A stretch of DNA of 43,766 nt from Thermoanaerobaculia bacterium (GTDB taxonomy: Bacteria; Acidobacteriota; Thermoanaerobaculia; UBA5066): assembly GCA_022071945.1 (NCBI GenBank), contig JAJVIN010000018.1, positions 1 through 43,766 on the forward strand. The letters are read 5' to 3'. The notes beneath the pieces were generated by a model. That model was not told where the DNA came from, did no database searches, and saw only the letters and a list, made by a program, of their open reading frames with translations. This document shows positions 29,175 through 39,100 of the stretch, piece by piece (the first letter of the stretch is position 1; every line of letters begins with the position of its first letter). The translations under genes were made by a program, and so were the position numbers.

Positions 29175-30328
29175 TCGCCCGGAATCTCTTCGACCGTCTC
29201 GGTGAAGCTCAGTCCTTTCTCTCGAAGCCCGCTGGTGATGGCGTCATAGAGCTCGGGATCCTTGCCCAGGTCCTCCAGGGGGTGGATTCCGGGTTCGATG
29301 TGCGATCCGGCCGTCAGGAGTCCGACGATGACGGCGGGAGGGAACCCCGTCGTGCGTGCCATCGAGGTCTCGCCCGTCTCACGGTCGGTCCGGTCGAAGA
29401 GGCCAAACGTTCTCTTGAGGCGAACCCCGTCCTGGCTCCCCGTGCAGACGACGCGGAGAGCGACGAACTCCTCCTCGCCCGCCGGTCTCTTCCACGACTC
29501 GAAGAGGAGCCGCTCGGTCACTTCTCGGGGCGAGACGGAGGCGCCGCCGACTCGGATCCGGTCCTCGCTGAAAAAACCTGTGTCCCTGAGCATTCGCATC
29601 TTTTCCGCATGCCCCGGATACCGCAGGGTCTTCTCCTCGAGCTGACGGGCGGGGACCGTCGCAAGCAGGGTTCTCAGGCCGTCGGTGAGGAACGCCTCGA
29701 GGGTTCCGATCTCGGGGATGTCGATCAGCTCGACTTCCGAAAGGGCGGGCAGGATGACGATCCGGCCATTGCGTATCGTTCGCGCTGGACGGACGTATTC
29801 CTCGACGACGTCCGTGGCGGAGAAGACGATCCGGTACTCATAGGGCCACACACGCGGGAACGGGAGACCTCCCACGAAGATCCGGATCGACTCCGTCTCG
29901 TCGAAGTCGGCGGCGGCCCGCCCGGCCGCCAGGTTCGAGAGGCCCGGAGACACGCCGCAGTCGACGACGGCCGGAACACCCTTCTCACGGGCCAGACCGT
30001 CGAGGAGAAACGGGTCCTCCTTCGAGAACGCGATGTCGGCCACGGGCTTGTGACACTCGATGACGGTTCTCAGGACGGAGGCACCCAGGAACCCCGGCAC
30101 GGCACCCACGACCGCGTCGACGGGTTCGATGATCTTCGCCACCTCGGACGGACTGGCCAGGTCCGCCCTCAGCGTGCTCAGGCGCGGATACCCGGAGAGC
30201 GCGGCGAGCGCAGTTTCGCTTCGATCAACGGCGAGGATCTCGAAACGTGAATCCCCCGCCAGGTCCCTTGCGATCAGTGAGCCGACGAGTCCGGTTCCCA
30301 GAACGGCTATCTTCTTCATGGCCGCCAT
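29171..30328 (-). CDS. Saccharopine dehydrogenase-like NAD(P) oxidoreductase
   Basis: The protein is about 385 residues. It starts with a Rossmann fold (KKIAVLGTGLVGSLIARDLAG) and has the saccharopine-dehydrogenase pattern DCGVSPGLSNLAAGRAA, then GGLPFPRVWPYEYRIVFSATDVVEEYVRPA. The family reduces or oxidises carboxyalkyl amino acids, including lysine-pathway saccharopine and carboxynorspermidine. The exact substrate here is open. Two ATGs are possible (30328 and 30319). CATAAT overlaps the first, so if that box is a promoter element the real start is 30319. It is translationally coupled to the downstream ABC exporter. No lysine-pathway gene is near. Confidence 0.87.
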   Translation of the reverse strand: MAAMKKIAVLGTGLVGSLIARDLAGDSRFEILAVDRSETALAALSGYPRLSTLRADLASPSEVAKIIEPVDAVVGAVPGFLGASVLRTVIECHKPVADIAFSKEDPFLLDGLAREKGVPAVVDCGVSPGLSNLAAGRAAADFDETESIRIFVGGLPFPRVWPYEYRIVFSATDVVEEYVRPARTIRNGRIVILPALSEVELIDIPEIGTLEAFLTDGLRTLLATVPARQLEEKTLRYPGHAEKMRMLRDTGFFSEDRIRVGGASVSPREVTERLLFESWKRPAGEEEFVALRVVCTGSQDGVRLKRTFGLFDRTDRETGETSMARTTGFPPAVIVGLLTAGSHIEPGIHPLEDLGKDPELYDAITSGLREKGLSFTETVEEIPGE

Positions 30329-30383
30329 TATGCCGAGACGGCGCCGATTCGTGCCAGGATGTTGCGGCTATCATCCGGTCCGA

Positions 30384-31859
30384 ATGGTCGCGAATCGAGA
30401 GGGTCCGGCTTCGCCCGGCAAGCACCTCGTCATCATCGGGGCCGGACCCGCGGGCCTCACCGCCGCCTGGGAGAACCAGCGCTTCGGCGGGACGGCCGTC
30501 ATCCTCGAGAGGGATCCCCTCGTCGGCGGCATCGCCCGTACCGTCGAGCACAACGGCTACCGGTTCGACATCGGCGGGCACCGCTTCTTCACGAAGGTCA
30601 AGGAGGTCGAGGCCCTCTGGCACGAGATCCTCACCTCCGACTTCATCCGGGTTCCGAGACAGTCCCGCATCCTCTATCGGAAGAAGTTCTTCTCCTACCC
30701 CCTCAAACCGATGGAGGCCTTTTTCGGTCTGGGCCCCTTCGAGAGCTTCCGCTGCTTTCTCAGCTACGTCGCGGCCCGGTTGTTCCCCAAAACTCCCGAG
30801 GAAGACTTCGAGACATGGGTCTCGAACCGGTTCGGCCAGAGGCTCTTCTCGATCTTCTTCAAGACCTACACCGAAAAGGTCTGGGGGGTCCCCTGCACGC
30901 AGATCAAGGCCGAGTGGGCGGCCCAGCGTATCCGTGGCCTCTCTCTGTGGAAAGCCGTGATCCATGCGTTCTTCAAGGACCCGACGATCAAGACCCTGAT
31001 CGACAAGTTCGACTATCCCAGGCTGGGCCCGGGACAGATGTGGGAGACCTTCCAGCGGAATCTGGAGGAGCGCGGCTCGAGGGTGCTGCTGTCGCGGCCG
31101 GTCACAGGAATTCACTGGAAAGAGGGCGTCGGGATCACGAAAGTGGAGGCAGAGAGCCCGGCGGGGGCCCCCGAGCCCTACTCCGGTGAGGCGTACATCT
31201 CGACGATGCCCATCGCGGAGCTCGTCGCCGCACTGTCGCCCGCGCCGCCCGAGCCCGTCCAGAGAGCCGCCGAGCGCCTCCGTTACAGGGACTTCATCCT
31301 CGTCGCCCTGATGTTCGAGGGGGAGGGGTTCTTCACGGACAACTGGGTCTACATCCACAGTCCGGAAGTGGAAGTCGGGAGAATCCAGAACTTCAACAAC
31401 TGGTCGAGGGAGATGGTCCCGAGAGAGGGCGTGACCTGTCTGGGCATGGAGTACTTCTGCTTCGACAGTGACGAGATCTGGAACCGCCCCGACAGCGACC
31501 TCATCGAGCAGGCCAAGCGCGAGATCGGGGTGACGGGGCTCGTTCCCTCGGGCGCGCCGCTCCTCGATGGCGCGGTCGTCAGGATGAAGAAGACGTACCC
31601 GATGTACGACCCTGGCTACCGCGAGAACGTCGCCATCATCCGGGAGTTCCTCGAGGCGCATCTCCCCAACCTCCAGCTCGTGGGCCGCAACGGCATGCAC
31701 AAGTACAACAACCAGGATCACGCGATGGTGACCGGTATGTACGCGGTGAGGAACCTCTACGGCGCCCGCCACGACGTCTGGGCCGTGAACGTGGACGAGG
31801 ACTACCACGAGGAAGTTCGCGAGCTCAGGGACGACAACGGAACGAGCGCGGCTCCATGA
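30384..31859 (+). CDS. FAD-dependent UDP-galactopyranose mutase/protoporphyrinogen oxidase-like protein
   Basis: A 491-residue flavoprotein. The FAD-binding start is HLVIIGAGPAGLTAAWE, with ERDPLVGG at the end of strand 2 and DIGGHRFFTKV as the second contact. Later it has TYTEKVWGVPCTQIKAEWAAQRI and the C-terminal KYNNQDHAMVTGM, both typical of a family placed near UDP-galactopyranose mutase in polysaccharide gene clusters. A role in making or modifying a cell-surface sugar is likely, but the substrate is unknown. The ATG at 30384 gives the family start. An in-frame extension to 30060 overlaps the divergent neighbour and is not credible. Confidence 0.88.
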   Translation: MVANREGPASPGKHLVIIGAGPAGLTAAWENQRFGGTAVILERDPLVGGIARTVEHNGYRFDIGGHRFFTKVKEVEALWHEILTSDFIRVPRQSRILYRKKFFSYPLKPMEAFFGLGPFESFRCFLSYVAARLFPKTPEEDFETWVSNRFGQRLFSIFFKTYTEKVWGVPCTQIKAEWAAQRIRGLSLWKAVIHAFFKDPTIKTLIDKFDYPRLGPGQMWETFQRNLEERGSRVLLSRPVTGIHWKEGVGITKVEAESPAGAPEPYSGEAYISTMPIAELVAALSPAPPEPVQRAAERLRYRDFILVALMFEGEGFFTDNWVYIHSPEVEVGRIQNFNNWSREMVPREGVTCLGMEYFCFDSDEIWNRPDSDLIEQAKREIGVTGLVPSGAPLLDGAVVRMKKTYPMYDPGYRENVAIIREFLEAHLPNLQLVGRNGMHKYNNQDHAMVTGMYAVRNLYGARHDVWAVNVDEDYHEEVRELRDDNGTSAAP

Positions 31860-31861
31860 GG

Positions 31862-31880
31862 CTCCGGACTCTCCCCGGAG
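31862..31880 (+). terminator. Weak stem-loop after the flavoprotein gene
   Basis: CTCCGG (31862-31867) and CCGGAG (31875-31880) can form a 6-bp stem with a 7-base loop directly after the stop. A second CTCCGG and a TTTCTT run follow. It may end the upstream transcript and so separate it from the metYX promoter. Confidence 0.35.
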
Positions 31881-31924
31881 GCTCCGGTTTCTTCCCGGAA
31901 AAGCTCCCGGCCACGAAAAAGCGC

Positions 31925-31954
31925 TTGACATCGGACGCTTTCATTCACTAGAGT
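31925..31954 (+). promoter_or_regulatory. Promoter of the leader-metYX transcript
   Basis: TTGACA (31925-31930) is a perfect -35 box. TAGAGT (31949-31954), 18 bases on, matches the -10 consensus at four positions. Transcription should begin near 31961-31963, which is at or within two bases of the ATG of the leader peptide. The mRNA would therefore be leaderless, fitting the lack of a ribosome site before that ATG. Confidence 0.7.
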
Positions 31955-31962
31955 CGCCCCCC

Positions 31963-32034
31963 ATGAAAATCCTCCTCTGTATTGCGATGTGCATGTGCAT
32001 GCGCCCGATGCGGGGGAGGGAGCGCGTGGGCTGA
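31963..32034 (+). CDS. Cys/Met-rich leader peptide (23 aa) upstream of metYX
   Basis: The frame starts ATG AAA at 31963 and ends TGA at 32032-32034. Its core is CIAMCMCMRPM: three Cys and five Met codons in the first 16 positions, with Met-Cys-Met-Cys-Met in a row (31987-32001). Both residues are rare in proteins, so the run is very unlikely by chance. The frame sits between a good promoter and a strong intrinsic terminator, just upstream of genes that make homocysteine. This is the arrangement of an attenuation leader, in which ribosome stalling on scarce Cys-tRNA or Met-tRNA lets transcription run into the operon. The peptide itself probably has no other job. Confidence 0.75.
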   Translation: MKILLCIAMCMCMRPMRGRERVG

Positions 32035-32077
32035 CGCACATACACACGCGCAAGACGAAAGTCGAACCAAACCCGCA
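32009..32077 (+). promoter_or_regulatory. Candidate antiterminator pairing in the metYX leader
   Basis: TGCGGG (32009-32014), inside the leader frame, is complementary over 6 bp to CCCGCA (32072-32077), the 5' arm of the terminator. Between them GCGCGTG (32022-32028) and CACGCGC (32045-32051) form a perfect 7-bp hairpin spanning the leader stop codon. A ribosome stalled on the MCMCM codons leaves both elements free, whereas a ribosome at the stop codon covers the hairpin. The pairings are seen in the sequence; the switching is inferred. Confidence 0.5.
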
Positions 32078-32102
32078 ACGGCGCCGCCGTCGCGGGTTTT
32101 TT
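32069..32102 (+). terminator. Intrinsic terminator (attenuator) before metY
   Basis: AAACCCGC (32069-32076) pairs with GCGGGTTT (32092-32099). After one A-C mismatch, ACGGC (32078-32082) pairs with GCCGT (32086-32090), closing a 3-base loop. The stem runs into six T residues (32097-32102). It is 64 bases before metY and after the leader frame, on the coding strand, so it must be read through for metYX to be expressed. Confidence 0.85.
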
Positions 32103-32108
32103 GTTTGA

Positions 32109-34570
<2,462 letters not shown>

Positions 34571-34661
34571 GGAATGAAGGGGGATAATCCAGCAACCGTT
34601 TCTGGCCTCTTTCGGGCCGAGCACCTGGAGGAAACCGAACTGGGCCGGGGACAGGAGATGT

Positions 34662-36065
34662 ATGCAGACCCCCCAGCGGTCCCGGTTCGTCGAAATGGCC
34701 GGCCATGTCGTGATCGATTCCCTGCACCTGCCGTCGCTCGGGACCGGACTGCTTCTCTCGGTTCCCGTGCTGCTGGCGGTGTTCTTCGCGGCCAAGGTGC
34801 AATCCGGCACGCTGACTCTCGTCAGCCTCGCCGCCCTCTTCCCGCTGACGCTCTACGTCCTCTCGCGCCTCGCCCTCAACGGTCTCGGAGGCGATTCGAT
34901 GGGTGGGGTGTTCTCACAGTCGGGCGGGAGCTTCGAGGATTTGATGCCCGTCTTCGGGCGATTCATCTCGCTGACTCTCGTCTGGGCCCTGCCCGCCGTC
35001 ATCATGTTCGGCTTTTATGAGCCGAAGCTCCGGAATTCCTTCGCGGCGCCCTTCCGGATGGGGGCTCCCGAACCCCCGCCCGTCATCCTGACCCTCTACC
35101 TCGGAACCGGTTTCTTCGTGGGGTTTCTTCTCCTGACCGTGTCCGTGGCGGCCACGAAGTTCACCGATGCCTTCTCGGCGGGTTTCTGGGCGGCCCTGTT
35201 TCAGGGCAGAAGCGGCGAGGTCTTCTTGATGCTCGCCGCCTCGGTGGGCGCTCCCGTCGCGGTCTTTCTCCTCGCCGCGCCGTGGCTCTCGGCTCTCGGA
35301 CAGAAGAGCCAGGGGTTCGCGGCCTTCCTGGCCGGCGTCCTCATCATCTACCTCGTCGGCGTCCACGTCTCGATTCACGGAAAGCTCTGCGGCTTTTTCG
35401 CTTCGGCCGTCATGTCGGGCATCTTGTCTGAAGGAGTCGGTCCGGCTCCACCCGCCCCGGCTTCGGCTCCGTCTCCCTCCGGCAAGGAGCCAGAGCCCAC
35501 GGTCACGATTCCCGGCCGCGACGAGGAGATCCGGCAGGCGTGGGTCCTCTTCGCCCAGCGCCGGTCCGCCGCCATCGAGAGGCTCGAAATCCTGATCGCA
35601 CAGTTCGCCCCCGACGGCCGCGTCCTTCATGCCCTGGCCATGATGCACCTGCAGTCCCAAGACAGCGTGCGCGCGGCTGAGGCGGCCCGCGGGGCCCTGC
35701 CGCTCTGCGCGGCAGCCGGAGACTTCAAGCAGGTCAAGGAGCTTTACGCGGCCTTCTCGAGCCAGGTCCAAGGCTGGGGCTACGACCACACGCAGCTTGC
35801 TGCCATCGGGGACGCCCTGGCTCAGGCGGGCGACATGATGCAGGCGGCCAATGCGTTCGCCTTCTCGCTTCATGCCGACGCCACCGACGCTCGCGCCTTC
35901 AAGGGGCTCCTCAAGTGCGCTTCTCATCTCGCGCAGAAGGGTGAAGCCCCCGATCGCGCCTTGAAGATCTACGAGTTCTTGATTGCCCGCGCCCCCGGGT
36001 CTCCCTTCGTCGAGCACGCGCGGACCGAGCTGACCGTCCTGAAAAAGAGGCTCTCGAAGACCTGA
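34662..36065 (+). CDS. Membrane protein with TPR-like cytoplasmic/periplasmic domain
   Basis: The 467-residue protein has about six hydrophobic helices in its first half (near 25-45, 50-72, 100-120, 140-163, 186-210, 217-245). A Pro/Ala/Ser-rich linker (~250-275) comes next, then an all-helical C-terminal half with tetratricopeptide-like repeats (LHALAMMHLQSQDSVRAAEAAR, IGDALAQAGDMMQAANAFAFSL, ALKIYEFLIARAPGSP). The membrane half resembles no enzyme I recognise. AGGAG lies 4 bases before the ATG at 34662; an ATG at 34658 is in another frame. Repeats of this sort usually hold partner proteins. It is a single gene following metX by 91 bases. Confidence 0.8.
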   Translation: MQTPQRSRFVEMAGHVVIDSLHLPSLGTGLLLSVPVLLAVFFAAKVQSGTLTLVSLAALFPLTLYVLSRLALNGLGGDSMGGVFSQSGGSFEDLMPVFGRFISLTLVWALPAVIMFGFYEPKLRNSFAAPFRMGAPEPPPVILTLYLGTGFFVGFLLLTVSVAATKFTDAFSAGFWAALFQGRSGEVFLMLAASVGAPVAVFLLAAPWLSALGQKSQGFAAFLAGVLIIYLVGVHVSIHGKLCGFFASAVMSGILSEGVGPAPPAPASAPSPSGKEPEPTVTIPGRDEEIRQAWVLFAQRRSAAIERLEILIAQFAPDGRVLHALAMMHLQSQDSVRAAEAARGALPLCAAAGDFKQVKELYAAFSSQVQGWGYDHTQLAAIGDALAQAGDMMQAANAFAFSLHADATDARAFKGLLKCASHLAQKGEAPDRALKIYEFLIARAPGSPFVEHARTELTVLKKRLSKT

Positions 36066-36107
36066 CACCTCGGGAGTCGAGAGCCCTTTGCAAGCCCCGG
36101 AAGTGAA

Positions 36108-36136
36108 CCCCCGCGGCGCCCTGGGCACGGCGGGGG
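36108..36136. terminator. GC-rich inverted repeat between convergent genes
   Basis: CCCCCGC (36108-36114) and GCGGGGG (36130-36136) form a 7-bp stem with a 15-base loop. It lies between the ends of the membrane/TPR gene and the giant surface-protein gene, where a two-way terminator is expected. No T tract is present. Confidence 0.4.
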
Positions 36137-36152
36137 CTCTCCCATGATGGGG

Positions 36153-39100
36153 TCAGTTCCCGAAGCCGAGCGGAGATCCGGAGACCGTGCCTCCCAGGGT
36201 GAAGATGTCGGCCCTCTTGGAGGCGGGGTTGTTGTCGATTCTGGTGGCGATCGCCAGGACCCGTCCCGCGCCCGAGACGGCCTCGACCCTGAGCTCGAGA
36301 TCCCGGAACTCGGTCCGGATCGGCGATTCGTTGACGCCGAGAACGTCACGAACCACGCGGTTCTGCTGGAACCTCTCGAACGGTCCGAGCGAGTAGACCT
36401 TCTCGCCCAGGACGGCGCCGTCCTGGCCCGAGGCGATCACCTTGACCCGGACGTCCACGCTTTCTCCCTCGACTTCGGCCAGGATGAGGTTCGTCCGGAA
36501 CCCCACGCCGTCCTCGACCGCCGGGAAGGAAGAGGAGACGCGCGGACTCCCCGAAGCGGCCGTTCCGATCACCTCGCTCGACTCGCGCGAGAACGTGCCG
36601 AACTCCTCCGTGATCGGCTTTCCGGGAGCGGGATTGACCGCGGAAAGAGACCGGCCCTTGCTGGGATCTCCGAGATCGATCGGCGTCGACGTCTCGGAGA
36701 CGACGGCGATCGGGGCGAGGGCACCGTCCAGCCGGACCATCCCGCGCGTGTCGTTTTCGATCTGGAAGAGGTCTCCGACGACATCGGGAAAAACGACCGC
36801 TCTGGGCCCCTCGGCCCGCGCCGGAATGGTCACTTCCCGCTCGACCGGCGTTCCAATTCCCTTGTCGGGCAAGAACGTCATCGTGACCTTGATGGCGCTC
36901 CGCGAGAGATTGGTCATGCTCACCCGGGTGGTGTAGAAGGACTCATTGAGTGCCTTCGCTCTGACCGCCGCCGGCAGGAAGGCCGGCAGGGAGGCGTTCG
37001 GCGCGGAGAGCTTCCGAGCGGAACCCGCCACGTCCGTCGCCTGGAAGAGCTCCCCCGTGCGCGCCGCGAAGCTCCCGGACAGGTTGTCGATCACCGTGGC
37101 GAAGGCGGCGACGCTCCCGGATCCGCTCTCGGACACAACTTCTGCCGTTCCCCCATCGAAGCGGACGCCCGGCGGGAAGAGCTCGCGGTCGGTGGAATTC
37201 ACCTGGGTCTTCGAGTACGGCCGGAGAGAGACGAACTTCTCGCCCACTTTCTGCCCATCGACGTTGTAAAGCGTGACCCGGACCCCGGCGGACTTGCCAG
37301 AGGTCTCGGAGAGGATGATGTTCGTGCGGTAGCCGGCCTCGGGATCCCTGAGGCCTCCAAGAACCGCGAAGATGTCTCCGGCCGCCAGCGGGGAGGCGCC
37401 CCTGGCCTGCCCCCCACCTTGCACGCCCTGGCCAGACAGGACGATGGGAATCTCGGCCCCGTAGCGGGCCAGGGCTCCCGAGTCCGATGTCTTGATCGAG
37501 TCGGTCGTGGTGCGAATCGAGAGTTGGGAGAGGTCGGGAGAGCGGATCTCGACCTGCCCGCTGACCCCATCCAATCCGAAAAGTCCCTTCACCAGATCGG
37601 CGAGGGAGTAGGTGGTGTAGGGCGCGAGATCCATCGAGTTCTTCCGAACAGAGGGATCCGTCTGTCCATCCGCTCCGTCCGGCGTCCAGTAGAGCGTGAC
37701 CGTCACCTTCGTTGAGCCCTGGTTGCGGATCCAGGCACCCGAGACGAAGGAGGCCCCCATCCCAGGAGCCGTCACGGCAGATGTCAGGAAGACCGAGAAC
37801 TGCTCGGGCGAGAGGGACTGGCGGTTCGCGCCCGGTCCGGAGGCAGGGAGGGCCTCGTCAAAGACCTGACCGAAAGCCTCACCGCCGGGTGTCTCTGGAG
37901 AGGGTGCGAACACGAGAGTCGTGCTCACGATGGAAGGACTCTCCGCCGGCCGGCGGGACCGATCGACCGCGACCTCGAAAGTCCGCTCCATTCCGGCCGG
38001 CAAGGGAGAGCCGAAGTCTCCGCTCAGGGAAAGCCAGATGCCTTCCGGACCGATTCTGGGAACCACGAGGGCGGGGGCGGTCCCGATGTTTCGGATCGTG
38101 ACCGTCTGCGGAGCTGGATTCGTTCCCAATGGCGCGGAGAACCTGACGACGTCTCCGTCGACATAGGAGAACTTGGCTCCGGTGTCTGGCGCCGAGAAAG
38201 GCTGAACGACGTTGACGAGCACCGGAGAGTCGAGGCTTCCCCCCGCCCAGACGGCTCCGAGCGACCCCGATTTCAGGCCGGGCGAGGCCGTGAGGCTCGC
38301 GTCGAACAGAAGGGTCACGACCACCTCGCCACCCGGTGCCACTGTCTGGACCGAGGCCGGAGAAGGCACGAACAGGCCGGGCGTCCCGCTCAGGTTCAAG
38401 GCTGACGCGGCCCCGCCCGTGTTCTTCAGTGTCATCGTCACACCCGCCGGAGGAGCCGCTCCGAGCTCCGCGACGAGAGCGGGCGGCGGGACGACGACCG
38501 TGAAGGTGGCAGGCGGACGCAGAGCGGAAGCCTGAACCGTGACGGGATCGCTCGGGCACGCCGCGTCCTTCACTGCTCGAATCTGAATGCAATAGGTTGC
38601 GTCGGCGGCCGGACTCGTCGGGATGCTGACGGAAAGGCTCGAGGTCTGAAGCGTGACGGGAGACGTGCAGTCCGCGTTCTCGGAAACCGCGACGAGGAAG
38701 ACTGCTCCGGAGACGGGAGCCCAGGACACGACGATGGGATTCCCCGCCACGACCGGAGCCTGAGGCGCGCTCAGAATCTGAGGAGTCGCGGCCTTGTCAC
38801 AGGCGGACTGGCTGACCAGGAACTCGGCGTCGCCGACGAGGATCCGTCCCGTACGAGCGCCGGCCGAGTTGGAGCTCGCCCGGAATCTCACGGTTCCCGT
38901 TCCAGAGCCCGAGCCTCCCGAGACGATCGAGAGCCACGACACCTGGGGTCTCGCCGTCCACGAACAGCCCGCGGATGTGACCACCGTGAACGAGCCCTCG
39001 GCTCCGTCAGAAGGAACCGAAGAGCCGGACGGCTGCAGGGTGACATCGCAGGGCGCCGCGCCCTGGTTGACGACGACCGTCAGGTCCCGGATCCGGATGG

